NCBI RefSeq assembly: GCF_017352155.2
Contig: NZ_CP071462.1
Coordinates: 2,728,001 to 2,792,000, forward strand
Length of the DNA: 64,000 nucleotides
Direction: 5' to 3'
Source of the DNA: Haloterrigena alkaliphila
GTDB taxonomy: Archaea > Halobacteriota > Halobacteria > Halobacteriales > Natrialbaceae
Part shown: positions 1 through 8,125 of the stretch, piece by piece
Position numbering within the stretch: the first letter of the stretch is position 1
How the letters are laid out: each line of letters starts with the position of its first letter
Notes under the pieces: generated by a model
What the model saw: only the letters and a program-made list of their open reading frames with translations
Databases searched by the model: none
What the model was told of the DNA's origin: nothing
Made by a program: the position numbers and the translations under genes

Positions 1-1389
1 TCGCTGGTCGATACCGTCGATCTCGGCGAGCACCTTGTTTCGGCGGACGCGACCGTCCTCGAGTCGGGTCAGCGTCTGGACCGAGAGGATGTCGAGGCTC
101 TGGACCATCGGCCGGGGAACGTTGATCGGGTCGTTCTCGAGGCGATTGATCGCCGTCTGGACCGAATCGGCGTGCATCGTCGAGTAGGTCGTGTGGCCCG
201 TGTTCATCGCCTGGAAGAGGGTGATCGCCTCCTCGCCGCGGACCTCGCCGACGACGATGTACTCGGGGCGGTGGCGCAGGGCCGAGCGCAGGAGGTCGTA
301 CATTGTCACGTCCTTGCCTTCGTGAATGCGCTCGCGCGTGACCGAGGAGAGCCAGTTGTCGTGGTGTAGCTGCAGCTCGCGGGTGTCTTCGATCGTCAGG
401 ACCTTCGCGCGCGGCGGGATGAACATCGAGACGGCGTTCATGCTCGTGGTCTTCCCCGAGGCGGTCCCGCCGGCGAAGATGAGGCTCTTGTTGTGCTCGA
501 TCGCCAGCCAGAGGTACGCCAACTGCTCGACGTTGAACGTCCCGTACTCGAGCAGGTCGATCGGCGTGAACGGCTCGTCGGCGTACTTACGGACGGTGAA
601 GGCCGAGCCGCGGGGAGTGACCTCCTCGCCGAGGGCCAGTTCCGCGCGCGAGCCGTCGGGGAGGGTCGTTTCGACCATCGGATCGCCGATCGAGATGTGC
701 CGGCCCGAGTGCTGGGCGAGGCGGACGACGAAGCCGTCGAGGTCCGCCTTCGCGAAGGCGACGTCCGTCGCCACGTCCGCGTACTCGTCGTGGTAGACGA
801 AGATCGGCAGGTCGTAGCCGTCACAGGAGATGTCCTCGACGTGGGGGTCGTGCATGATCGGCTCGAGGCGGCCGTAGCCCCGGAAGTCCCGGTGGATGTA
901 GTAAAACAGGCGGTAGAACGTCGCCATGTCGATCTCGGCGCCGTAGCGCTCGAGGTACTCGTGGATCGTCTCCCGCAGGAGCGTCTCGACGTCGGCCGGC
1001 TCGTCCTCGCGGTACAACAGCGGATCGCGGATATCGTCGAACAGGGTCTCGAGCAGGGCCGCCTCGTCCTCGCGGAGCGTCGGCTCGACGGTGTGATACC
1101 GGTACTGGTTCGTGTCGGGATCGTGGCCGATCGTAACGAACGAGAAGGGGGCGTCGACCCAGTAGCGCTCGGCTTCGTCGACGCCGTCGATGCCGTCGAA
1201 CTCGAGCAGCGGGCCGTGGGCTCCCGGGTCGTAGTTCGTGACCTCGATCTCCGAGCCCTGGAGCGTCTCGCGGACCCGGCGGATCGTCCGGCGGGCGGTC
1301 GCGATCGTCGACTCGAGTCGGCCGCCGGCGTCGGCGTCGTCGCCGACTGGGGGTCGGTCGGCCGTTCCTGCGTCGATCTGGTCTGACAT
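1..1389 (-). CDS. Type II/IV secretion (pilus) ATPase, GspE/PilB/VirB11 family, C-terminus off window
   Basis: Cytoplasmic secretion ATPase that should power assembly of type IV pilus-like filaments. About 463 residues are visible; the frame is still open at base 1, so the C-terminus is missing. Read on the complement, ATG at 1389 begins [14 protein letters not shown]. Walker [10 protein letters not shown] lies near residue 307, the [10 protein letters not shown] segment near 371 and [11 protein letters not shown] near 396, the order usual for this family. The N-terminal 200 residues are acidic and haloarchaeal in character. A TadC/PilC-type membrane partner is normally adjacent and would lie to the left of the window. 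The family is certain; whether it serves adhesion pili or another filament cannot be told here. Confidence 0.9.
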   Translation of the reverse strand, partial: MSDQIDAGTADRPPVGDDADAGGRLESTIATARRTIRRVRETLQGSEIEVTNYDPGAHGPLLEFDGIDGVDEAERYWVDAPFSFVTIGHDPDTNQYRYHTVEPTLREDEAALLETLFDDIRDPLLYREDEPADVETLLRETIHEYLERYGAEIDMATFYRLFYYIHRDFRGYGRLEPIMHDPHVEDISCDGYDLPIFVYHDEYADVATDVAFAKADLDGFVVRLAQHSGRHISIGDPMVETTLPDGSRAELALGEEVTPRGSAFTVRKYADEPFTPIDLLEYGTFNVEQLAYLWLAIEHNKSLIFAGGTASGKTTSMNAVSMFIPPRAKVLTIEDTRELQLHHDNWLSSVTRERIHEGKDVTMYDLLRSALRHRPEYIVVGEVRGEEAITLFQAMNTGHTTYSTMHADSVQTAINRLENDPINVPRPMVQSLDILSVQTLTRLEDGRVRRNKVLAEIDGIDQR

Positions 1390-1575
1390 CTGTGAGGATC
1401 TCCGAGGCGAAGTCGTTCTCGTGGCATGTCGCGCGCGAACCGCCATAAGTGAGATGGCCGATCGATCGGCGACGCGCCGGTCCGCGTATCGACAACGACG
1501 CGCTCGAACTGACCGGATCGTTGATTCGTTGTGCGTTACGTTGATACGGTGTGAGTGCGAAGCCACCGGTACGGA

Positions 1576-2046
1576 ATGAGGCGCGAGCATTTCACGCTAG
1601 ACGTCAGCAACGTCGACTGGGTCGAGACCGACGGCGAACCGAGTAAACCCTCGGTATCGATCGACTTTACCGGCCCGGCGACGATGCTTCGCGAGCGCCT
1701 TACCGGTCCCGACGGCGACGTTCTCGAGGCGGGGGAAACCGACGTCGCCCTCCGTCTGCAGGGACCGCTCGGGGAAGATACCGACGGCGTCGTCAGCGTC
1801 ACGAACCGGGTTACCGGCGAGTTCATTCTCGAACTCAACGAGCCGGCCCAGGACGTCCTGACCTTCATCCAGGCCGCGCGAGGGTACGGAGAGGACGCGA
1901 CGGAGGACGACGGCCGCTACGAGGTCGAAATCACGCTCGACGGCGACGGGTTCGTCTCCTACGACAAACGGACCTTCCTCGTCTACGACGAGGAGGGGAA
2001 CCTGCTCCGTCAGCACAGCCTGATCCCCAGCGGCGTCGAACTGTAA
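1576..2046 (+). CDS. Conserved haloarchaeal hypothetical protein (DUF5793-like)
   Basis: A 156-residue soluble acidic protein with no signal peptide or membrane segment, beginning MRREHFTLDVSNVDW. The pattern of alternating short hydrophobic stretches suggests a beta-rich fold. I recall this N-terminus from haloarchaeal proteins labelled DUF5793, but the function is unknown. The ATG at 1576 is chosen because a TATA-like TTGATACGG at 1541-1549 sits about 30 bases upstream; a GTG at 1555 is an in-frame alternative. The gene is divergent from the secretion ATPase. Its last codons and stop form the first unit of the tandem repeat that follows. Confidence 0.75.
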   Translation: MRREHFTLDVSNVDWVETDGEPSKPSVSIDFTGPATMLRERLTGPDGDVLEAGETDVALRLQGPLGEDTDGVVSVTNRVTGEFILELNEPAQDVLTFIQAARGYGEDATEDDGRYEVEITLDGDGFVSYDKRTFLVYDEEGNLLRQHSLIPSGVEL

Positions 2047-2180
2047 CCCCGGCGTCGAACTGTAACCCCGGCGTCGAACTGCAACCCCGGCGTCGAACTG
2101 CAACCCCGGCGTCGAACTGCAACCCCGGCGTCGAACTGCAACCCCGGCGTCGAACTGCAACTCCCGGCGTCGAACTGCGC
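2032..2180. repeat. 19-bp tandem repeat, eight copies, starting inside a stop codon region
   Basis: The unit GGCGTCGAACTGYAACCCC begins at 2032, 2051, 2070, 2089, 2108, 2127 and 2146, and a final unit begins at 2166 after a one-base insertion. The first copy contains the last codons and TAA stop of the upstream gene (Val-Glu-Leu-stop). Copies one and two keep TAA; later copies read CAA at the same place. There are no spacers, so this is not a CRISPR array. It is best explained by slippage duplication of a gene's 3' end. Confidence 0.95.
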
Positions 2181-2217
2181 CCGTCGGTCTTCCCGACCGT
2201 CGGAACCGACCGGCAGC

Positions 2218-2242
2218 TATAAGTGTTTTAGGGGTGCCTAAA
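2218..2242 (+). promoter_or_regulatory. TATA box and iron-regulator-like palindromic operator
   Basis: A TATA-like TATAAG at 2219-2224 is followed at 2227-2242 by TTTAGGGGTGCCTAAA, a dyad with perfect 6-bp arms (TTTAGG and CCTAAA) around four bases. DtxR-family metal regulators (SirR/Idr in haloarchaea) bind TTAGG-N-CCTAA-like sites, and the position between TATA and the expected transcription start suits repression. The gene behind it is an iron-type ABC ATPase, which supports the reading. That an Idr-like protein binds here is inference. Confidence 0.65.
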
Positions 2243-2283
2243 TCCAATAGACGCGGCACCGCCGGCTACCGGAGGATCGATCA

Positions 2284-3471
2284 ATGTCGAACGAACAAGT
2301 TCTCACGACGACGGCCGAGGGACGACGACCCGAGCACACCCCGGACGACGACGAGGTGGTGCTCGAGCTAGACGGCGTCGTGAAACGGTACGGGCGCGAG
2401 GAGGTCATCACCGACCTCTCCCTGTCCGTTCGCGACGGCGAGATTCTCACGTTGCTCGGTCCGTCTGGGTGTGGCAAGACGACGACGCTGCGACTGATCG
2501 CCGGGCTGGAGCGGCCCGACGACGGGCGGGTTCTCCTCGAGGACGACGCCGTCGCGGGGGCCGACTGCTTCGTCTCCCCGGAGGACCGTGGCGTCGGCGT
2601 CGTCTTTCAGGAGTTCGCCCTGTTCCCCCACCTGTCCGCCCGCGAGAACGTCGCCTTCGGCCTCCAGGAGTGGGACGCCGAGGAGCGAGCGGCTCGCGTC
2701 GACGAACTGCTCGAACTCGTCGGCCTCGAGGCCCAAGGGGACGCGTATCCGGACGAACTCTCCGGCGGCCAGCAACAGCGGATCGCGCTGGCCCGCTCGC
2801 TGGCGCCGGAACCCGAGATGCTGTTGCTCGACGAACCGTTCTCGAACCTCGACGTCGACCTTCGCGTCGAGATGCGCGAGGAGGTCCGCCGGATCATCAA
2901 GGAAACCGGCGTCACCGCGATTTCCGTGACCCACGATCAGGAGGAGGCGCTATCGATTTCCGACCGCGTCGCGGTGATGAACGACGGCGACGTCGAACAG
3001 ATCGATCGCCCCCAGCGGATCTTCCAGCAGCCCGAGTCCCGGTTCGTCGCGGGCTTTCTCGGCCACGCGAGCTTTCTCGAGGGGGACGTCCACGGCGACA
3101 GCGTCGACACCGCCGTCGGGCGCGTGCTCCGCGACGACGTCAACGGCCTCGCCCACCAGTACGACGGCACCGCGATCGACCTGCTGCTCCGCCCGGACGA
3201 CGTGACGGCGTTCCCGGTCGACGACGAGAGCGACGACGAAGCCGACGGTCGCGTCGTCTACCGGCGCTATCTCGGCCCGACGGTCCTCTACCGGGTCGAA
3301 CTCGACTCCGGTGAGACCGTCGAGTGCATGCACAACCACTCCGACCGAATCGATCTCGACGAGCGCGTCGCCGTCCGCATCACCGCCGACCACGACCTCG
3401 CGTGGTTCCCCGCGGGCCAGCGCGAGGCCGCCGCCGAAGCGTCCGACGCGGCCGACGCCGCCGCGGACTGA
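2284..3471 (+). CDS. ABC transporter ATP-binding protein, Fe3+/spermidine/thiamine importer class
   Basis: A 395-residue ATPase subunit of a binding-protein-dependent importer, acting on the cytoplasmic side of the membrane. Walker A GPSGCGKT is near residue 59, signature LSGGQQQR near 159, Walker B LLLDEP near 180 and the H-loop TH near 219. About 110 C-terminal residues form a TOBE-like regulatory region, and the last 25 are Ala/Asp-rich. Size and C-terminal extension match the FbpC/PotA/CysA group. GGAGG at 2270 precedes the ATG by about 10 bases. No permease or binding protein is adjacent, so it must pair with proteins encoded elsewhere. The upstream iron-type operator points to ferric iron, but the substrate is not shown. 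Confidence 0.85.
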   Translation: MSNEQVLTTTAEGRRPEHTPDDDEVVLELDGVVKRYGREEVITDLSLSVRDGEILTLLGPSGCGKTTTLRLIAGLERPDDGRVLLEDDAVAGADCFVSPEDRGVGVVFQEFALFPHLSARENVAFGLQEWDAEERAARVDELLELVGLEAQGDAYPDELSGGQQQRIALARSLAPEPEMLLLDEPFSNLDVDLRVEMREEVRRIIKETGVTAISVTHDQEEALSISDRVAVMNDGDVEQIDRPQRIFQQPESRFVAGFLGHASFLEGDVHGDSVDTAVGRVLRDDVNGLAHQYDGTAIDLLLRPDDVTAFPVDDESDDEADGRVVYRRYLGPTVLYRVELDSGETVECMHNHSDRIDLDERVAVRITADHDLAWFPAGQREAAAEASDAADAAAD

Positions 3472-3578
3472 TACTTCTGCCTCATCGGTGCCGACGCTGC
3501 CGCGGACTGTCCCTCTTGCCTCGGCGCTGCCCGGTGGAGACGAACAGTTTGATAGTCGGCTGCTGACATTCTCAGACG

Positions 3579-4229
3579 ATGAGTACTCGGTCTCGACGGC
3601 GGATTACGACGGCCTGCGGATTCGCCGCTCCCCTCGTCGCGCTGGGAGCGATCGGTCTCGCGACGCTGCTGGCCGCGCCGGAGACGTTCACCTGGCGCGC
3701 CCGCGCGCTCTCGGACATGGGTCGCGTCGGGACCCGAACCTTCCTCCTGTTCAACGGCGGCCTGATCGCCGGCGGGCTACTGGGAGTTCCCTTCGGCTGG
3801 CAGCTCTGGGTCGCGGCCCGCAACGGCCTCGAGCGAGTGGGCGTCGCGCTGCTGTGGGCGGCGACCGCCGCGCTGGTCGGGATCGGCGTCTTCTTCCTCG
3901 GCCACGACGCGTACTACCTCGGAACGGAGCTTCACGCGCCGGTCGCCCTGCTGTACTTCGGGCTCGCGCCGCTCGCGCAGTGGCTCTACGGGAGCGGCCT
4001 CGTCCTCGCGGGCGACGCCCGACTCGGTCTCGTCTCGATCTGGCTCGGGATCGCGCACCCGCTGACCTGGCTGGGTTGGCTCGTCTCCAGAGCCGCCGCC
4101 GGCGATCCCTCCGCGTGGTTCGCCGTGCCCGAGTTCGTCGCCGCTGTCGCGTTCGGCGGCTGGGTAGTGGCGCTGGCCGCGAACCGGTATCGTCGTCTCG
4201 CCGACAACCGCCCGAAATCGAGGATTTGA
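3579..4229 (+). CDS. DUF998 family membrane protein
   Basis: A 216-residue integral membrane protein with about six hydrophobic helices, starting close to the N-terminus (CGFAAPLVALGAIGLATLLA) and ending with a short basic tail. The segment FTWRARALSDMG after the first helix and LSDMG-type wording are typical of DUF998 proteins, whose role is unknown. The ATG at 3579 is the only sensible start and gives a short basic leader before helix 1. It lies about 100 bases after the ABC ATPase on the same strand, so it may be co-transcribed, though no functional link is evident. Confidence 0.8.
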   Translation: MSTRSRRRITTACGFAAPLVALGAIGLATLLAAPETFTWRARALSDMGRVGTRTFLLFNGGLIAGGLLGVPFGWQLWVAARNGLERVGVALLWAATAALVGIGVFFLGHDAYYLGTELHAPVALLYFGLAPLAQWLYGSGLVLAGDARLGLVSIWLGIAHPLTWLGWLVSRAAAGDPSAWFAVPEFVAAVAFGGWVVALAANRYRRLADNRPKSRI

Positions 4230-4268
4230 GCGCTCCGTCCGGGTATTGTACCTGTGTTCCACACAACG

Positions 4269-4274
4269 TTTAAG
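4269..4274 (+). promoter_or_regulatory. TATA box of a leaderless transcript (UPF0058 gene)
   Basis: TTTAAG at 4269-4274 is centred 27 bases before the ATG at 4299. This spacing is the standard archaeal distance from TATA box to transcription start, so the mRNA would begin at or next to the start codon. It also decides between the ATG at 4299 and an upstream in-frame ATG at 4254. Confidence 0.7.
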
Positions 4275-4298
4275 CCCGGACCGTTCGTACACACGTGC

Positions 4299-4577
4299 AT
4301 GCATAAGGACGAACTCCTCGAGCTTCACGAAGAACTCGTCGTGATCATGGAGTACTTCGCCCAGCGGGAGGACGTCGACGAAGCGCTGTTCGAACCCTAC
4401 CGCAACCTCGACGTGGATCCGTCGCACGTCCACAAGTCCAAGAGCGAGCACAAACACGCCGTCTTCGTGTTAGGCAACGCCTTAGCGAAGGGAATGAGCG
4501 AGGACGAGTTCTCGAGCGCCGGTCGGATCGGCAAGCGAATGAAGGAGCTCGCCGAGGACGCCGAGTCAAAAATATAG
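4299..4577 (+). CDS. UPF0058 family protein
   Basis: A 92-residue soluble, probably all-helical protein that begins MHKDELLELHEELVVIMEYF and contains VHKSKSEHKHAVFVLGNALA, both diagnostic of UPF0058, an archaeal family of unknown role. The start at 4299 matches the family's usual N-terminus and the TATA box 27 bases upstream. It is followed after about 50 bases by the large 865-residue gene on the same strand. Confidence 0.9.
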   Translation: MHKDELLELHEELVVIMEYFAQREDVDEALFEPYRNLDVDPSHVHKSKSEHKHAVFVLGNALAKGMSEDEFSSAGRIGKRMKELAEDAESKI

Positions 4578-4625
4578 ACTCTATCTAGGCGAAACGTATT
4601 TGGTGCGGTTCCCGCTTGTTGTCGT

Positions 4626-7223
4626 ATGGACCCGCGCACGCAAGAGCGCGTCGAACGATGGGATTCTCGCCCGTTCAACGGCGGTTATGACGGCCTTACT
4701 GATCTCGCTGACGCTGATTTCTCCGGAGCTGTCGCCGCTGCCGGCACGTGGCTGTTCATGCTCAACGGCCGCGTCGTCGGCGTCTTCGACGGCACGATCG
4801 AGGACTTCGACGGCGCGTCCGGCACCGCCCACGAGGCACCGGATCCCGCGCTCCCGCTCCTCTGTACGATGGAGGAACGGGGCGGTGAGACGAGAGCGAA
4901 CTACTACACGAACGAAACGCCCCTCCGGGAGGTCGACGAGACCCTCCAGAACGGCTCCTTTACCGGCTACGTCAAGCTGAGCGAGAACGTTCTCAGCGGC
5001 GACTACTACACCGTCTACTACGGCGGCCGGCGGATGGCCGCGGCCTACATCGGGAACGCCGAACGGCTGCTGACCGGCGAGGAGGCGTTCGAACGCGCCG
5101 CCGACGAGGTCGGCATCTACGAGGTCGTCGACGTCGAGATCGAGGTGACCGACGTATCTGGCGCGGCGTCGGACGGCCCCGACGAGAGCGGTTCCGACGC
5201 CGACGCCGGATCGAACGCAGGCGCTGGATCGACCGCCGGCGCGGACGCCGAGACCGGCTCGAGCGAACCGGAGCGGACCGAACCGAGTACGGACCCGACC
5301 GAGTCGGCCGTCGAGTCGATCGACATCTCGGGATCGGAGCCCGAGACTGCGGCCGACGCCGGGGGCACCGCCGCACCGATCGAGGACGTCTCGTTCGACG
5401 AGGCCGCTATCGACGGCGCATCGTCCGACTCCGCGGACGCGCCGTCGGGAATCACGGCCACCGACGACGCGAATCCGGACCCGGAACCGGCCTCGAGCGG
5501 CATCACCGATACCGGCGTGGGTACGGACGCGACCGAGTCGCCCGCGGACGACGACCACCCGGACGTCCAAGCGGCGATCGGCGAGGTCGACTCCGAGACC
5601 CCGGACGAGACCGAGGCGCAACCGACGACGGAGACAACGGTCGAGGAGGCCGTAGAGCCAGCGGCGAGCAAGGGCCCCGACGCGGCCGACATTCAGGCCG
5701 ACGGCGACCAGAGGGCGTCGACGACCGATCCCGAGACCGACACCGAGACCAGTGACTCGAGCCCCGACCTCGCCGAAGTCGAGGCCGCCGCGGAGCAACT
5801 GGACCAGAACGACATCTCCTGGACCGAGGACGACGTCGACTCGACGACCGACGAGGAGTCGACGACCGAAACCGCCTCCGCCGTCGCCGCCGACACGGCG
5901 ACCGAGGCCGCGGCCGACGCGCCGGAGAACGAGGAGCGATTCGAGGAGGAGGCTCAGTGGCGGGAGACGCGTAGTATCCCGTCGATCGATCCGGACAACA
6001 GCGAGACGGCCGACTCGACCCAGCGCGGGGCCGCCGGCCGCGACGGAACGACCCAGCGCGGGACCGGCCGCTCGTCGGAGGCGGACCGATCCGACGGCAG
6101 GTCGCGCGGTACGGCCGCGGGGTCGACACAAACGAGCCGTCAGCGACAGTCCGATGCGAGCGGCCAGCGCGCGGCCCAGCGGACGGACCGCGCCGAGGCC
6201 AAGAGCCCCGGAACGGCCGAGTCCGGCTCCTCGTCGGGCGGGGCGGCGAACGGCGGCCGCGCCGACGAACGGGTCGCCGAACTCACGCAGCGCATCGAGA
6301 CCCTCGAGGCACACCGCGAGAAACTCGCGGCCAAAGCCGAGGAACTCGAGACCGAACGCGACGAGTTGCAGTCGGAGAACGAGGAACTCTCCTCGACGGT
6401 CGACCGCCTGCAGTCCCGGATCGAGGAACTCGAGGCCGAACTGAAACGAGCCCGCGAGTCGGGATCGGACGGCGGCGACGCGACGCCGTCGGCGAGCACC
6501 ACGCTGTCGCCCCAGCGGGCGCTGGCCGACACGAACCTGTTCGTCCGGTACGTCTCGAAGAGCCAGCCGACGCTGGAGTCCGCCCACGACGGCGACGCCG
6601 ACCGAACCGACGTCGCCTCGAACCTGCGACTGGAGCACCACACCGGGTTCGACGCGGCCGACGTCGCGGTCGACGGCCGGCCCTACGAGACGTTCCTGAC
6701 GGAGACCATGGAACACCGGTTCGTCGACTGGCTCACCGAAATGCTGCTCTTCGAGATCCGCGACACCGGCAGCGCCGACGCGCTGGCCGACCTCTACGAC
6801 GCGATTCCGCGGATCGACCGCGCAGAACTCGGCGCGACGCTCTCCCTCGAGGAGGACGATACCGAAGACGTGCCCGACCAGGTGACCTTCGACGTCGTCG
6901 CGTTCGACAAGATGGGCAATCCGCTCGTGGTGGCGAACCTGAACGACTCGCGCGACCCCGCGACTCAGGGGATGCTCGAGGAGATGGAGGAGGCCGCCTC
7001 GGCGGTCAAGGCCAACTATCCCGACCTGGCGGCGGCGGTCGTCGTCACCTCGAGTTACTTCGAACCCGGCGCGCTCGAGGTGGCCGAGCAGGCGACCAGC
7101 GGCGGTCTGTTGAGTCGCGGCTCGAAGCTGAGCTACGTCAACCTCTCGCGGAAACAGGGCTATCACCTCTGTCTGGTGGAATCGCGCTCCGAAGGGTTCC
7201 ACATGAACGTCCCGGAACTGTAG
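4626..7223 (+). CDS. Large conserved haloarchaeal protein: N-terminal domain, acidic linker, coiled coil, C-terminal domain
   Basis: An 865-residue protein without signal peptide or clear membrane helix. Residues 1-175 form one folded domain (YTVYYGGRRMAAAYIGNAER inside it). Residues 176-545 are a low-complexity linker very rich in Asp, Glu, Ser, Thr and Ala. Residues 546-612 are a strongly predicted coiled coil with repeats such as ELETERDELQSENEEL. Residues 630-865 form a second folded domain with a core DVVAFDKMGNPLVVANLND that looks like a restriction-endonuclease-type or sensor alpha/beta fold, though I cannot assign it. I know of haloarchaeal homologues only as uncharacterised proteins. 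The ATG at 4626 follows shortly after UPF0058. It may act as a cytoplasmic scaffold; that is a guess. Confidence 0.8.
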   Translation: MDPRTQERVERWDSRPFNGGYDGLTDLADADFSGAVAAAGTWLFMLNGRVVGVFDGTIEDFDGASGTAHEAPDPALPLLCTMEERGGETRANYYTNETPLREVDETLQNGSFTGYVKLSENVLSGDYYTVYYGGRRMAAAYIGNAERLLTGEEAFERAADEVGIYEVVDVEIEVTDVSGAASDGPDESGSDADAGSNAGAGSTAGADAETGSSEPERTEPSTDPTESAVESIDISGSEPETAADAGGTAAPIEDVSFDEAAIDGASSDSADAPSGITATDDANPDPEPASSGITDTGVGTDATESPADDDHPDVQAAIGEVDSETPDETEAQPTTETTVEEAVEPAASKGPDAADIQADGDQRASTTDPETDTETSDSSPDLAEVEAAAEQLDQNDISWTEDDVDSTTDEESTTETASAVAADTATEAAADAPENEERFEEEAQWRETRSIPSIDPDNSETADSTQRGAAGRDGTTQRGTGRSSEADRSDGRSRGTAAGSTQTSRQRQSDASGQRAAQRTDRAEAKSPGTAESGSSSGGAANGGRADERVAELTQRIETLEAHREKLAAKAEELETERDELQSENEELSSTVDRLQSRIEELEAELKRARESGSDGGDATPSASTTLSPQRALADTNLFVRYVSKSQPTLESAHDGDADRTDVASNLRLEHHTGFDAADVAVDGRPYETFLTETMEHRFVDWLTEMLLFEIRDTGSADALADLYDAIPRIDRAELGATLSLEEDDTEDVPDQVTFDVVAFDKMGNPLVVANLNDSRDPATQGMLEEMEEAASAVKANYPDLAAAVVVTSSYFEPGALEVAEQATSGGLLSRGSKLSYVNLSRKQGYHLCLVESRSEGFHMNVPEL

Positions 7224-7465
7224 TCGGGGCGCGCGGCGGTCCGGTTTCGGGCCGTCAGTGGCGTGAGAAGACGCGGTTTTCGTCGGGCTGTCGACGTCGC
7301 GACTAGCGGCGGTACCGTGTCGAAAAGCGGTCGTTCGGTCGTTCCGGACCGATCAGAACGGCGTCGCGATCGGTGGCGATCGGCTCCGGTCCGGCCCCCG
7401 ATCCCCGGCCCCGAACGGCTCGCTACCGGGCGCTGGTAGTCGAGTCGGACGTGCGGGCAGAGAGA

Positions 7466-7771
7466 CTAGCCTTCGATCTCGGCGACGTCTTCGATCTTCA
7501 TTCCGTCGAGCTTGTCCATGATGTCGTCGAGCTTGTCGTCGAGTTCGTCGACGAACTCGGCGGTGCGCTCGGTCTTGATCGCACCCTGGCTGGAGGGCTC
7601 GATGAGGTTCTCCTCCTCGAGGACGCGCAGGGAGTAGCGGACTTTGTGGTGGGGGTAGCCCGTCTCGTTAGACATCTTTACGATCCCGATCGGTTCGTTT
7701 TCGATGACCATCTTCAGAACCTGAAGATGGCGTTCCAGCATATCGACTTCCTTCTCAAGTCGGTCTATCAT
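7466..7771 (-). CDS. Small coiled-coil winged-helix DNA-binding protein
   Basis: A 101-residue protein starting with a coiled-coil segment (MIDRLEKEVDMLERHLQVLK), followed by a helix-turn-helix in which PIGIVKMSNETGYPHHKVRY and SLRVLEEENLIEPSSQGAI form the recognition region, and ending in an acidic helix. This resembles haloarchaeal regulators of unknown target. A TATA-like TTTAAA at about 7797-7803 (complement strand) is 28-30 bases before ATG 7771, so the transcript is probably leaderless. It is divergent from purA across 354 bases. Confidence 0.8.
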   Translation of the reverse strand: MIDRLEKEVDMLERHLQVLKMVIENEPIGIVKMSNETGYPHHKVRYSLRVLEEENLIEPSSQGAIKTERTAEFVDELDDKLDDIMDKLDGMKIEDVAEIEG

Positions 7772-8125
7772 GGCATTTGTTAACTTGTCTTCGGACCTTT
7801 TAAACGTTACTCTCGATGATTCGAGCGTCCACTCTCAACTGAATGCTCGTTCCTGTCAGTAGTTAACGCTTCGGGTTGCGGCCGATCTCCGCGGGCGAAA
7901 CCCTGATATCGTTCGTTATCGTTCTCGATGCGCTCGAATTCTGAATCGGTCGTCGACGTCCGCGGACCGAAGCTCGGGGGTCGGATCCGCCCTCGCGGGC
8001 GTCGTCGATATCTCGCCGAGCGATGTCGCGTCCTCGCGTGGCCCTCCCGACAACCGTGGCTCTCACTGCGTGGCCCCGGCCATACCGTAATCTGTTTATC
8101 GACCCGGCAAGAACCCGCCGCTGTT
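7772..8125. other. Intergenic region with two divergent promoters
   Basis: This 354-base gap separates the minus-strand HTH gene and purA. It holds the HTH gene's TATA-like element near 7800 and the purA TATA-like TTTATC at 8095-8100. Open frames crossing it have no recognisable protein content, and I see no RNA gene or repeat. Confidence 0.6.
8095..8100 (+). promoter_or_regulatory. TATA box of purA
   Basis: TTTATC at 8095-8100 lies 26-31 bases before the ATG at 8126, the spacing expected for a leaderless archaeal mRNA. This supports 8126 over the upstream in-frame start codon at 7928. Confidence 0.65.

Noticed and set aside
2032-2180. Repeat array that might be a CRISPR
   Set aside because: The units are directly adjacent with no spacers, and the repeat is only 19 bases. 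No cas gene is in the window.
4581-7202. An 873-codon open frame on the minus strand
   Set aside because: It is antisense to the 865-residue gene. The plus-strand product has acidic haloarchaeal composition and a coiled coil; the antisense product is Arg/Gly/Val-rich with no motif. Such frames arise from GC-rich codon bias.
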